This document shows, piece by piece, positions 14,104 to 25,142 of a stretch of 64,000 nucleotides of DNA. The notes under the pieces are model-generated. The model ran no database searches. It was not told the origin of the DNA and worked only from the letters and a program-made list of their open reading frames with translations. The translations under genes were made by a program, and so were the position numbers. This DNA is from Geranomyces variabilis. Its lineage: Eukaryota > Chytridiomycota > Chytridiomycetes > Spizellomycetales > Powellomycetaceae. The stretch is from contig JADGJP010000016.1 in the NCBI GenBank assembly GCA_027603065.1, positions 422,652 to 486,651 on the forward strand, written 5' to 3'. Position 1 is the stretch's first letter, and each line of letters begins with the position of its first letter.

Positions 14104-14990
14104 TCAATGTCCTGAGTCTTCTTCAGCCGAGTCAGGTGTGATCCCATATTCCCGTCGTGCCCACAAAACAGGCGCCATGAGAGGTATTTGCACCAGGCCG
14201 ATGGGTTGGTACTTGCCCAGACGGGATATAACAATTGCTTTAAGCATAGAAGCTGGAGCAAGAATGCTACAAAGAAAGTATAGAAAGAAGGTGGGGCAAG
14301 AGAGGTAGTGAGTGCTCCTCCTTGTGTGAAGCGAAAACGTACTTGTTTCCGACCTGCACGATCGTCCTGCTGTATGATTCCTTCTGTGTCTCGACCGTGA
14401 ACGAGCTCATTGGCAGCATAATTTTCTTTAATTCCAATAATCGCGTGTGATTTTAGCAGCCCATCGCCCAAATTAGGTTAGTATCGTCGGCACCGATATG
14501 GGTGGCCGTTGTCAGCTTTTGGAAGGTCTCCTGCGCTTTGGGGTTCAAGACGTTCATAGGCCCGTTCCATTCTTTGAAATGGTATGCGATCAAACTTACT
14601 TGAACGTCCGTCGCGTTCAAGCCGGCTGTGACGGACAAAACGCCTCTAGGAATGGCCGCGACATTATTGAGAGCCCTGCAGAGGAGGTTTTGTTTGAAAG
14701 AAAATGAAGGTATCCGGCCAGTCAGAACTGGTGATGCGACTACCTGAAAGGATAGACAATTAGCCTCGCGAGATGCGCGGCATACCAAAGTTCTGCGCCG
14801 TGACACTGTGCACCGTAGAACCAGGCGCCCTCAAAGCGACTGACCACGGGTTACTAGTCGAATCAAACGTTCCTGGCGGCGCCTCTGCGGGTGCAGTAGG
14901 AAGCCGTCCTATAGGCAACACGGTAGGGCCCCAGCCTATAGACAGTCCGCCGTCGACGAGAGGGAAAGGACATTGATAGCAAGGCCATTT
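14104..14990 (-). CDS. Probable multi-exon gene, uncharacterised (approximate limits)
   Basis: Several minus-strand stretches read like real protein and are bordered by splice signals, but the start and some joins are not resolved. From 5' to 3': a segment ending VALRAPGSTVHSVTAQN with donor GTATGC near 14786; SVTAGLNATDVQ with donor GTAAGT near 14600; a stretch reading SSFTVETQKESYSRT with donor GTACGT near 14342; and a last exon containing GKYQPIGLVQIPLMAPVLW that stops at TGA 14104-14106. The composition suggests a secreted or membrane protein. I cannot assign a family. The gene may also be degraded, since not all exon phases agree. Confidence 0.35.
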
Positions 14991-15776
14991 TGGGCAGGGT
15001 CAAGACAAGACCCTCTGAAAAGTGGCTGTACACCCGGCCCGCTTCCTACGCCGCCGCAATATTTCCTGTGCTTGTTTTCGGACGTCCCGCAAGATTACGC
15101 GATTGCAAAGTGACTTAACGTTTGGAGAAATAATTAGGCTAGAACTCCAGTGAGCTTGGAAAAAGACGCACACCCGACGCGGCGCGTTTGGATGAAGTTC
15201 TGAGCCGCCTTCTTGCGAGCTCCTCTTACCAATTTCCCCAAAGTGAAGAGCAGACTACGCAAGATGTGAAGGTCACGGTATTGAGCGAGCGTTTGATTAG
15301 AATTTCCCACGTCTGCATTGCCGCCTTAGCAGCGTTTAAATGAACCCATCGGCAAATGTGATGTCTACTTTCCAACGCACAAGGAGATCACTTTAAACTC
15401 TCTGCTTGCATTTCAAGTCATCAATTTATCCACGGAGGGAAGGGTGATACAAAGCAAACACACTTGGATGGGTGTATAGTACTACTGGGAATCCAAGCTT
15501 CCCTGCGAATTTGCTGTTTTGCGAGTTGCGGTGTTACTGCTAAGATTTGTGCCTTACAAAGCAAGGAATTCCTTTCTAACTAAAAAGAGAACATAAAATG
15601 CCTTTGGTCTTTTTCGGATAGCTAGTCTGTACCCTCACTTACCATGTTTTTTCCTACTGCACATTTCTGTCGAAAACATTTTTGCGGCGGCTGTGCCCCA
15701 TGAGTCACCGAGACTCACCATCATCCAAGTAAAATGCCTTGCGTACATCAGTGGTTTTCACTTCTTTAAGGCTCAA
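14991..15776. other. Unresolved/intergenic stretch
   Basis: AT-richer than its neighbours and without a supported exon. It may hold the 5' part of the minus-strand gene to its left or the promoter of the plus-strand gene to its right. Confidence 0.3.
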
Positions 15777-16322
15777 ATGGACCGCTTTGCTACTAAACCT
15801 GTGCCTGTGCATCCTTATTTCAGCACCGAGACCATTTCTTACGGCGTTGACGGTTCCTCGATGCCCTACCCGCCGCCGCAGCCCGCAGCGCCGTACATCT
15901 TCAGCGTCCCTTTCTCGCAGATGGGGCCCGGCTTTCCCTTTGGGGCAGCCAGCTTGAATCATGCGCAAATCTTACAAGGCTCCACCCCCCAGTTTTATGG
16001 CCACACGTCAAACCACCAGACCTCAAGCCATAACGGCTTACTCGACTACGCAGCGGGGCCTACCCCACCGCGCACTCCGTCGCGGGACCACCGTACTCCA
16101 GCCTACAAGCGTCACCGCGATACCCCGCCGCTAGTTATGCCGCCACTGCGTCAGCCTCTGCACCCGCACAGGCGGATGCCGTGAACTCCGACATCAGCAA
16201 CCCGGTGCATGTATGTGCCCACTTGGCTGGCCATGGTCGACCCCGCTATCAAAGCGCGTACGGAGAGAGGTCACCAGACTAGGCAATACAAAGAAAAACT
16301 TGGTGGGGGTTCGTACCTGTAG
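15777..16322 (+). CDS. Uncertain gene, Pro-rich protein with internal frame change
   Basis: ATG at 15777 opens MDRFATKPVPVHPYFSTET and continues to about 16058 as a Pro/Ser/Gly-rich sequence. From about 16060 to 16205 the natural-looking frame is shifted (PYSSLQASPRYPAASYAATA), and from 16208 to TAG 16320-16322 the first frame resumes with VPTWLAMVDPAIKARTE. Either an intron with a weak GTACTC donor near 16092 and an acceptor near 16195 joins the outer parts, or there are small indels, for example at the GGGG run at 16057-16060. The tail is only 31 nt from the stop of a convergent minus-strand gene. No family recognised. Confidence 0.35.
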
Positions 16323-16352
16323 AGATACGCTCGACGTGCTGCACTTTCGGCG

Positions 16353-16874
16353 CTAGTTATTGGCAAAAACGATGGCAGTTCTGAAGAGGTGCGCCTTGCG
16401 CTGAGCCTTCTGGCTTAAGTTGTTGAAAAACACCGCAACCATCCTATCAGCAAGCACCTGATCCAAAGTAGGCCTGCCCACCTGTGCCCCGGGCTCCAGG
16501 GGCAATTAAGCACAGCTTGGACGCCTATGGTGTGCTCACTCACTTGGCAGAGTTGTGGGACTATCCAAAGCTACTGAGGTGACCAGCACGGGGAGCTGGT
16601 GAAGAAAGCTCAGCAGCGACCAAATTGCCAGCACAAACCACAGGACGAACCGAATTCGGTGGACCGGGCGAGGTCCAATAACCCGTCGTGAGACTGTCTT
16701 GCGAGGGATGCGCCCGGTGTGGACCTCTTTGACAGCGAACGGCATGGCGGGAAAGGCTGACCAGGTAAGATGCTGCTGAGTCTGTCCAAATTTTTGGGCA
16801 CGGGGCTGAGCAGCGGCGGTGACCCCTGCAAAGCTCAAAAGGACAAAGCAGCCCAGCATTTCCAACATTCCCAT
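16353..16874 (-). CDS. Uncertain small membrane protein gene
   Basis: Candidate starts at 16874, 16868 or 16859 give a signal-peptide-like N-terminus (MLGCFVLLSFAGVTAAAQ), a linker, and a second hydrophobic segment (FVLWFVLAIWSLLSFL). A strong GTGAGTGAG donor lies at 16543. The last exon, ending TAG at 16353-16355, reads DQVLADRMVAVFFNNLSQKA and looks like real coding sequence, but its frame fits better with a donor at GTAGCT slightly upstream of the strong one. The gene starts about 40 bp from the divergent SEC9 start. No family recognised; could be two unrelated pieces. Confidence 0.35.
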
Positions 16875-16914
16875 TTCCAACAACACACTAAACACACAAC
16901 GACAACCTGCTACA

Positions 16915-17942
16915 ATGCTTCCGTCCTCCCGCCCTCCAAACCCCTCTCTCTCTGCCAACCCGCGCTCCTCTTCCTCATCCACAACTCCAAATTCCGTCAC
17001 CGCCCGCGCAAGTGGCAACCCATTCGGCCAAGGAATCCGTCGAACGCCCTCTGGCCAGCCCGCGGGCGTCCGAGAAAGCGGCGGTGGTGTTAACGGCGGC
17101 AATGGCGGTGGCGGCGGCGCTGGCGGTGCAGGAACCGCTGGAGACGATGACGACGACAGTGGAGATGAGGTTGCAAAGTTGGTAGCGCTGTCAAAGCGGA
17201 CGCTAGAGGTGCAGGAAGAATCCGCAGCAGCGTCGGCCCGTGCGCTGGCGACGGCTCGTCAGGCAGAGCAGCTTGGAATTCAAAATTTGGTCAAGGTTAA
17301 TGAGCAAGGAGGTAATTTGAGAGAGCGCGCGGTAGTGGCTTCCGACGACCATTCTATGTAAGCTTGAAAGTTCTCACATCCTCTCTTTCTACAGAACAAC
17401 TTGACGGCATATACAAGCGAACAGGCGAAATCCAACACGAAGTCAAAGTCGCCCAAGCTCGCGCGAGCTACCTCGACCGTCTCTCCGACTCCTTCCTCAA
17501 ACCCGTTTTCGGGAGCGAGAAAAAAGTCAAATTGCCCGCCGCATCCAAAGAAAACGCCGCAGCAGCCGCCACCGCCGCAGGGCCAGACGGCCGCCCTCTA
17601 TGGGGCCGCCGGTTAAGCAGTCTCCCAGACTCTGCAAACGCCGCCGCCGCCGAACCACCAACCGTCGTAGCTCCGCGACAATCATCAACAACGACAGCTT
17701 ATCTGGGCGAATGGGCTGATGAGGAGGATCGCCGACAGTCGGAAATGCATGAGAAGAACATTGATGAAAACTTGTCAGCGATTGGTGGTATTGTGCGCGG
17801 GCTGAAAAACCATGCGTTGGCGCTCGGCGCGGCTGTGGATCGGCAAAATGGCGTGTTGCGCGCGACAGAGGACCGCGTTGATGAGTCCTCCGAGCGGCTT
17901 ACTGGCGTTAACAGGAAGGTGGAGAAAATCCTGAACAAATAG
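16915..17942 (+). CDS. SEC9: SNAP-25/Sec9-type Q-SNARE with two SNARE motifs
   Basis: Two exons, join(16915..17311,17395..17942), 314 aa. A Ser/Pro/Gly-rich N-terminus with an acidic DDDDDSGDE patch precedes the Qb SNARE helix (VAKLVALSKRTLEVQEES ... EQLDGIYKRTGEI), and the C-terminal helix (IDENLSAIGGIVRGLKNHAL ... VNRKVEKIL) is the Qc motif. Each has the central Gln of the zero layer. There is no transmembrane segment and no Cys-rich palmitoylation loop, as in fungal Sec9. Family members pair with a syntaxin (Sso) and an R-SNARE (Snc) at the plasma membrane for exocytosis. The splice joins NEQG to EQLDG. An in-frame upstream ATG at 16819 exists but falls beyond the divergent gene start, so I prefer 16915. 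Confidence 0.88.
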
Positions 17943-18143
17943 CGTGCTGGCGGAAATAACGGAGGGCTAGTACAAGTAATCGTATATAGGGAGAATAGCA
18001 CCCCACCGTTAAGCACCCAGTTCAGACGCCATGCGACAAGGAACGGGCTGATTTGCATTTTAATGAAGGACGCAAAACTTTTTTGTACAAGTGATTACAT
18101 GAATGACTCCACCGCCACGGTGGCGGGCAGGTAGGGATCGCCT

Positions 18144-21100
18144 TCAGCCAAACAAAAACTTCTTCCATGGGTCAGAGCCCCACACTTCGCCTCGCTCGGC
18201 CAGGGCATTCACAAATCGCTCCAAAGCGCGACGACGCTTTTCCACTGTTTCCTTGGAAAATCGTCCTAGTAAACACAAAAAAAATGCAAAGGTCAAATCT
18301 CCAACGCCGGCTCTGTGTAAACAATGTTTGTTTTGTCCCTTGGCGTACCAAACCTACCAAACACTGTCTTCGGCGGCAGCTCCAGCCCCGCTGCAATCTC
18401 CTTCTCACCGCTACCTCCACCACCATCACCATCGCCCGTTACCGTAATCTTTGGTCCCGACATCGACGACGTAGATGATTTGCGCGGCACATCCAGCGTT
18501 CCACGAGCGCCCAGAACTTCCCGCAGCTTCAGAAACTCCTTATACCGACGCCTCACTGAGGTGTTGAGCGCGGGTACAGACACGCGATATGTGGTATAGG
18601 ACGGCAAGCCGATTGCCGATGTCTTTGTTTCCGGGTCGGACACGATGATGCGCGGCGGCGCCGATGCTGGTTCGGCCGTGGTGGAGTAATCATCATCGTT
18701 ATCGTAGTCGTCCTCGTCGTAAAGATCGTGGTCGGAGGAATTTGCAGAGGTGCCCGACGTGACGGACCGTGCGTCTGAGTTGTTGTCGTCGGGCGAAAGC
18801 TGTTGTGTGAAATTCAGATATTTTCCCACTAAGTTTTTCTGATTTCCTGTCGCAGACAAGAGCAAAACATGCAACATACGTGTTTCCGTTCATCGTTAAC
18901 GGCCACCGATTCGTTATCGTCTTCGACATCATCGTCCGCTTGAGCCCGTGGCGAATCAGCCAGAATAAGTCCCAAGCTCTGCAACATAACCAGAATGTGG
19001 TTGTACGCGTCGTTCCGGTTTGGGAAATTTGTAAAGATGTACTGCAGAAAATAGCGGCGTTCAAGAAGAGCAGTTAGCACGCAATTATCTCTTCACTACG
19101 CCCCATGCTTCATGTGATTTATACCTCCTGCTCCACGCCGTCTGCACTCGAGGCAATACGGACTCCACGTCCGTCGCCGACCACCCAGCTCCTGACTCGC
19201 ACGCGGCGCACGTCGGTAATGTTGGTCCAGGCAACCTCGAGGTCCCCCTTGTCAGCATTGAACTCCGAGAAAAAGACCAGATGGCTCGGCGTCAGGTACA
19301 TCTGCCCATAGGCTGAATCCAAAATCGATTTTGTCTTGGTAAAGATGCAAGCAGTTTCGTATATCTGGTATCATTCGCAAGCGTGGAAGGAAAATGCCGA
19401 AAGGGTTAGCACTTTGATGCCGCTTGACAGTTCAAATAATCACTTATAGAATCACCTTTTCCAGCGATTTGCTCTTTTGCTTCGGCGTCGCCTCGCTGTT
19501 TATTTCCGCCTTCAGCTTTTCCTCCTCAGCACGCGCGCGAGCCTCCCGCTCCTCACGTTCAAGATCCGCGTCAGACGGCACGCCTTCAAAGAACAAAGTC
19601 ACTGAATCGGATTGAGCCTTGTATGCGGCATACGCGGGGAAGTGGTGTTTAAGGCCAATGACGACGAAGAAGGACAAGCCTGCTCCAATTTCTGTAATCA
19701 AAACGAAAGTTTAGCATGCAATTAGCTGTGGCGTGAAAGCGGGCCACAAATAAAAACATACGAGCTCCGTTGTAGATCAGCGTCCTCGGAGTGAGATAGA
19801 GTCCGATCAGGCTGCCGATATATACGAGCGCAGCGACGACGGTCTTGCGAGGAACTTTCCAAAGCACCAAGCTTTAGCAGGAAGGCGTGTGGGTTAAGCA
19901 ATCAATGCGGCGTCAAAACAAAGGACCAAAACGCTTGTCCACGTTCCCTTACTTTTTCACTTTCTCCAAGTACACGCTAACTTCGTCCAGCAGCACAAGA
20001 CCTTCCCTGCCCGTACCGTACAGGTCGCCCATCGCACGCCACCATTTCGATGCGCTCGCTGGCGCCTTTGCTGCAGCGCTGATGCTGTCGGATGCTGCGG
20101 ACGCAAACCCGGTTGCGGCACCAAGGGGTGTCATGGCGTTTTCTGGCGTTACGCGCGTGACGGTTCCATGGCCGGGAAACATGTTTTTCGAATGCGCGTA
20201 CGTCGCCGCAAGACCGAAAATGGGCGAGAGAAGCACGAAAAAGGGAAGATATGTTGCATACCACGCCCAAAAGTAGAACTAAAAAGAGAGACGGCGTTGG
20301 ACTCAGGTCCAGGTTCCACTCCACTGACATCTGAAACAAAACGAGTGTCCTTACCACCATGAGCAATCCCGTGCGCCAAGGGTTCTCCCAATGCGCAACG
20401 CGGACCACCGCCTCAATACAGTCCACGTACGGCGTAATAGCATCCTGGAACCGGGCGCCCGCCTCTCGCACGCTCCCAATCGACAACGCTTTGCCCTCAA
20501 ACTTCGACGGCGGCGGCGCATACGGCTCAGTAAACAGTTTGATATAATCCTTTGTCGATTGGACTTGCTCGCGCACAGTCTCATTCACGGTTAATTTCAA
20601 GTGCTTGAGCGCTTCCTTTTGCTTGTGATATATCGCGCTGGCCGAGTATCGCTGCCGTTTGGCTTCCTCGGCTTCACTGCGGAACGGTAACGGCGGTGGA
20701 GTCGTGTCTTCCTCGACAATCTCAACGTTTTCGAGACCGGCATGTATGGACGGCGCGCGCTCGCGGGCTTCTTCAAGTGGGTCGGTCGTTGCAGGCGCGT
20801 TTAGTGACAGTGGCCGAGGTGGTTTGACGGGTGGAGCTAGTGTTTCTTCTGATGTCGTTGAGGCAAGCGGCGCAGAAGTGACAGAGGGCGGCCGGAGCGG
20901 TAGTTTTGGCGGAGAGTCTTGAGAGATGCTGGGTGGTGTGAGTGCTCGCGGCGGCGTTGGAGGAGGCGGTGGCAAGCGCGGCTCTTGCTCATGGTGGTGC
21001 TTATGGTGGTGATGGTCGTGGGATGAAAGGTTCCTATTGCTCAGCTCCTTTTGACGCTCTTCAATGAGTCTGTCAAGAACAAGTGGGGCGGCGCCGGCAA

Positions 21101-21332
21101 TAAACTCTTCGAGCGAGGGTTTTTCGGCCGCGGCGTCCAGGGCATGCAGAAGAGCGCCGTCGCCGCCTGGGTCTCCGACGGCGGGAGGAGGAGCAGTGTC
21201 GGATGCAGACATGATAGCACCAGAAAATGGGACGAAGGACTGAAAGACAGCCTTGTTAAGTAATGCGGCGACAGAGAAAGAAGAAATGGAGGAACAGGAC
21301 GTGGAGGAGCAGCATGCAGCCGTGTCATCCAT
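18144..21332 (-). CDS. GRAMD4-like membrane protein with GRAM and C-terminal PX domain
   Basis: Eight exons, complement(join(18144..18265,18358..18799,18880..19041,19125..19364,19456..19691,19762..19871,19953..20278,20355..21332)), 871 aa. Residues 1-~240 are disordered and Pro-rich, with a His run (DHHHHKHHHEQE). A coiled-coil region leads to hydrophobic blocks (FYFWAWYATYLPFFVLLSPI, VYIGSLIGLYLTPRTLIYNG, LSFFVVIGLKHHF), probably hairpins. A GRAM domain follows (DSAYGQMYLTPSHLVFFSE ... VRIAS), then an acidic linker and a PX domain (YRVSVPALNTSVRRRYKEFLKL, PPKTVFGRF, EKRRRALERFVNAL). GRAM and PX both bind phosphoinositides, so this is probably a membrane-contact or endosomal lipid-sensing protein. 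Start could instead be an in-frame ATG at 21212. Region 18780-18840 has a one-base coordinate uncertainty in my counting. Confidence 0.85.
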
Positions 21333-21540
21333 CGCCCGTGACAGCGAGTGACGACGTCACAAAGAGAGCCTCTGCCGCTATTGTATTACGTGGGCAGCAA
21401 CATTAGCCGTCGTCCCTCAGGCACACAAGCAAGGGCAGAAGAAAACTGGGTTGTAAAGTGGTGCGTGAATGTAGACGGTGTTGTGTGATGGGACAAAGGA
21501 GTATTTACATAATAGATGTTCCTCGTGGCTTCCGGCGTTT

Positions 21541-23676
21541 TCAAAGCTGGAACTCTGGCAATGCCCGCTCGCCGCCAACGCTACTTCCACCGTCCACCCG
21601 CATCTTTTTCCGCGCAGGGCTCGACACTTCACTGTAGTTAAGTGGCAGCAATGACGAGTCACACGGCTGCAGCAAATGGTGGTGTGGTCGCAACGGACTC
21701 GGCGTCGCGTGTAAACCATTGTTTTGCCGCTTGAGCGATGCCGCAGGCGTGCTCGCTACAGACGTGACTGGCGTTGCTTGCGGGTCGGCTCCAAACAACC
21801 GGCGGGCGGGCGGGCGCGACGGTGTGCCGACCGGCGTGGCGAGAATGTCGTGACTGTGGTCAGGATCAAAGTCTTCGCCATCTCCTCCTCCTACTCCTGC
21901 TTCCTCCCCTCTGCTTGCCGTTCCGTCCCCTATACGCCGGTCCACAATAAAATCAATGACACTGTCCCCTGATAAGTTCTCCAGTCCACCATCAAACACT
22001 TCCGACTGCTGCAAGTTTCGGTACATTATCCGGAACGCGCGCTGGATTTTCTGCCGCTTCCCGTTGTCGCGCGCAAATATCCGCAGCGTCAGCTCCTCAA
22101 ACAGCGGCGGCAGCAGCGCAGACACGTTTTGCCGCGCGATCGGAAAACTGACGTTCGGGTGATACTTTTGGTAAAAGTGAATCAAATCTACAGGATTTTT
22201 GTCCTTCATCGCGTAGCCGAGCTTTAACCACTCGATCACCACGTCGTTTTCCGTGAGCCCGTCGCCGGTGCACTGATGCGCGATGATCGCATCGGGAGTC
22301 ACTGCCTCGCGGAGCTTAGCCTCGAACTCCAGCTGGATGGGAACTGCGTCAACAAATCGGTACAGATCGCGCGTACGGATGCGCTCAATGATGTGTCGTG
22401 ATTTCGCAAGCTCGGGAGCAGTGCTACGCTCAATTTCTTTGATGATAGCGTCGGTCACGTGAACATAGCGCTTCATGTCGTCAACCGATGAAGATATGCC
22501 GAGGTATTTGTCAGCGGCGAGAAGCGCCTCTGAAACCATGTATTCTGTAGCCTTGCCTGAAAAAGTTACGATGTGGTATTAGCCAAAGCGGCCTGCCAAA
22601 ACACTTACAGAGCTGAAAGAAAGCACAATTGACGATGGCCACGCCGCACATACCAACTTTATGTGTATAAATAGTCTTGAATAAACGATATCGGGTATGA
22701 AACATCTCGTAGAGGTTGAAAGCCTCCCCCTTGTAATAACAAATTTGATTGTCGATGACGCGGGAAAAAGTCATGAGCCGCAGAGCGTCTAGGCTCGTTT
22801 TGATCCCCACGTTGTGACAGTCCCGTTGAATATAATCAAACTAGACGGGGAGCGAGGCGGATCAGTGAACCACCTTCTCGGTAAGCCACGGCCAGCGGAG
22901 CGAAACTCGACAAGAGAACACCATACCTTATCTACATCCACAGAATTGCGTTTATTCGCAACAATCTCAAACAAAAATCGCTTTGCTGCCCGCGGGTATT
23001 GCGAGCGCGGTTTCCCATTTATCAAATCTTGGATAAACTCAAGCTCCTCCCTGTTGATGTTCACGTGCGGGTTCTCATCAACCAGGTACTGCAGCATAGC
23101 GCCCGACGCATCCTCATGCGTCCATTCCAACCCAGGCCGCGCCTGCTTCATAAATTCGTTGTCAAAAATATGGGAAAACGGGCCGTGGCCGAGGTCGTGG
23201 CACAGCCCGGCAAGTTTGACGCATTTGACGTCGTTGTCGGTGATGCCCAGCTCGGGCTGGTTAGTGCGGAAATGCTCAACGAGAACGCCTGCAAGGTGGC
23301 AGACGCCGATGGAGTGCTCAAAGCGATTGTGGGCCGCGCCTGTTTTTCAATGCAACAATGAAGTAAGGGTCTGGATCAAATTTCTGCTCAGCGATAAGCA
23401 GAACTCACGCTTGCTCTCAAAGCAAGATCTGCAGGATCCTTGCTCCCGTTTCTACTTACCAGGAAAGACAAAATAGGCGCTGCCGAGCTGTTTGAGATCG
23501 CGCAGGCGCTGGAACTGCACTGTGTCGATGACTTTCATGCAGTCCTCGTCGAGCTTAATGTGACCATGAATGGGGTCGTTGATGGTTTTAGAGTAGGAGA
23601 CCGGGGCAGCCTCTTGCGATGAGAGCGGTGAGCAGCCGAAATCGTCATCGTCTATAGCCCAGTCGTAGCGGGACAT
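21541..23676 (-). CDS. SAMHD1: SAMHD1-like HD-domain dNTP triphosphohydrolase
   Basis: Four exons, complement(join(21541..22556,22654..22840,22927..23339,23460..23676)), 610 aa. The HD core is complete: [30 protein letters not shown], metal-binding HNRFEHSIG and [11 protein letters not shown] (the H...HD...D set), then [43 protein letters not shown] and [17 protein letters not shown]. These follow vertebrate SAMHD1 in order; there is no SAM domain. The enzyme cleaves dNTPs to nucleoside plus triphosphate and controls dNTP pools. The C-terminal ~120 residues are Ser/Pro-rich with a basic KKMR patch that could be an NLS. ATG 23676 ([13 protein letters not shown]) is preferred over an upstream in-frame ATG at 23781, which would run towards the divergent gene. 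Confidence 0.92.
22557..22653 (-). other. SAMHD1 intron with an internal acceptor-donor pair
   Basis: Removing the whole 97 nt gives [11 protein letters not shown], the family-consistent join. Inside it, CTTTCTTTCAG, then CTCT (22610-22613), then GTAAGTG form an acceptor directly followed by a strong donor. Using both would leave a 4-nt frameshifting microexon. Confidence 0.6.
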
Positions 23677-23832
23677 GTGGGGAAGATGCGCGAGGACGTG
23701 GGTCGGAGATCGAGATGGTGAGAAGCAACTTGTCCTCAAGCATCTCTTTTCCGCCCCAATGGACGAGTTTTGTCGTCCCAATTCTGCAGACCAACCTTCA
23801 ACGCAGCACTATCATACCACTCGACCGCCGTG

Positions 23833-24682
23833 ATGAACGAATTTGACTTTGCAACATATCTGCAGAATAACGTTCACGGCAGCACGACTATCAAAGTCGA
23901 CCCGCTGGCCGGCGGCGGCAACAATCTCACGGTCAGAGCCACCTTCTCGCCTGCAGCACCCATCGGCGACGCCTTGTACACCACTATCGTGCTCAAGTAT
24001 GCACCGCCTTACATCGCAAGCAGACCAGAGATATCTGCTTCCGTTTATCGCCAAACCGTGGAAGCCCGCGCATTAGCTCTACTTTCCGAGGATACAACTT
24101 CGCTATTAGGCAACGTGCGGTTTCCACGACTACTCAAGCACGACGAGGCCGCCAACGTCCTTTGGATGACGGATCTCGCGGAAATGACTTGTATGCCAAA
24201 ATGGCTTGCCTTGCACGACACCACGCCAGCACTCGCGACTAAAGCGGGCGCCGAGCTCGGGCGGGCTCTAGCAAACCTCTGGTCTCGCACGCGTAATCCA
24301 CCATCGGACGTGATGTCCAGGTTCCGCACCGACCGCGGGCCGCCCGCGGAGATTGTTGCGCAGAACTGCGCTACGGTGTTTCGACTGCTGGACCAGGTTG
24401 TCGCCGCTCGTGATGCAGCTACGCTGACCGAGCGATACAAGGACGCGTACAAGACCCCCGAGCCGCGCGAAAGCTGTTTGGGCATCGCGGACCTGTGGAT
24501 GGGCTCGGTTCTGTTGGGAAAGGACGGTGATGTTGCGCTTTGTGACTGGGAGTTTTTTGGGCAATCGGATGCCGGCGCTGAGCTTGGCATGTTGCGTAGG
24601 TGGTCTCCATACGGTTTGACTGGCATAACGGGAGCACTGTGTGTGTGTGGTTCCGTTACTTGTGTTGAATCGTCCTTTTGGT

Positions 24683-24728
<46 letters not shown>

Positions 24729-25046
24729 GTGGGAAGCGTCAGGAGCTTAACTCTCACAGCTTCCACTCCGCCATCGGCTCGGGTCGCCGCGTTTGCCTTT
24801 GTTTCGTCTTTGCTGAACTCCTACATGTCCTTCGAATCCGCGACGCAAAAGCCCAACTTTCTACGCCGTTTGCTTCTTGCATATGTTCGGGAGCTGTTCT
24901 GCCATGAGGACGAGTTTGAGGGCCAAGCACGACTACACGCGATCCAAGCGTGGGCACAAATACTGCGTGCAGCAGGCCCAGAAGCTGGGGATTTAAACTT
25001 GAAGCTGATACCGGAGGAGGAGATTGAGTTTTTCCAGCATTTGTAG
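23833..25046 (+). CDS. APH/choline-kinase-fold protein with altered catalytic motif
   Basis: Two exons, join(23833..24595,24730..25046), 359 aa. The N-lobe has LAGGGNNLTVRATF (glycine-rich loop) and TTIVLKYAPPYI (lysine strand); a RFPRLLKHD segment follows. In the C-lobe the Brenner motif HGDxxxxN reads GIADLWMGS, keeping Asp but replacing His and Asn; the metal-binding segment VALCDWEFFG keeps its Asp. Similar DLWxGS/DWEF forms occur in fungal proteins annotated as aminoglycoside phosphotransferase or methylthioribose-kinase-like, so it may still be active on a small molecule or be a pseudokinase. The intron ends in a long CT repeat; two in-frame acceptors (24729 and 24759) are possible. Starts 156 bp from the divergent SAMHD1 gene and is convergent with adenylate kinase. 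Confidence 0.82.
24684..24728 (+). repeat. (CT)n microsatellite acting as intron polypyrimidine tract
   Basis: About 22 uninterrupted CT dinucleotides ending in CTCTAG, so the repeat is itself the pyrimidine tract and acceptor of the APH-family gene's intron. Confidence 0.9.
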
Positions 25047-25142
25047 TGAAACTTTTCTTGGGCGTAAAACTTCAAGAGGAGGCTAGCATAGTCGATCCAG
25101 GGTACCAATAGAAACTCTGATACTATATTGCATAACCTGGCG

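Noticed and set aside
16323-16780. Apparent plus-strand pseudogene with several C-to-T stop codons
   Set aside because: The opposite strand reads better without stops (a small membrane protein candidate), so the broken plus frame is most likely a shadow.
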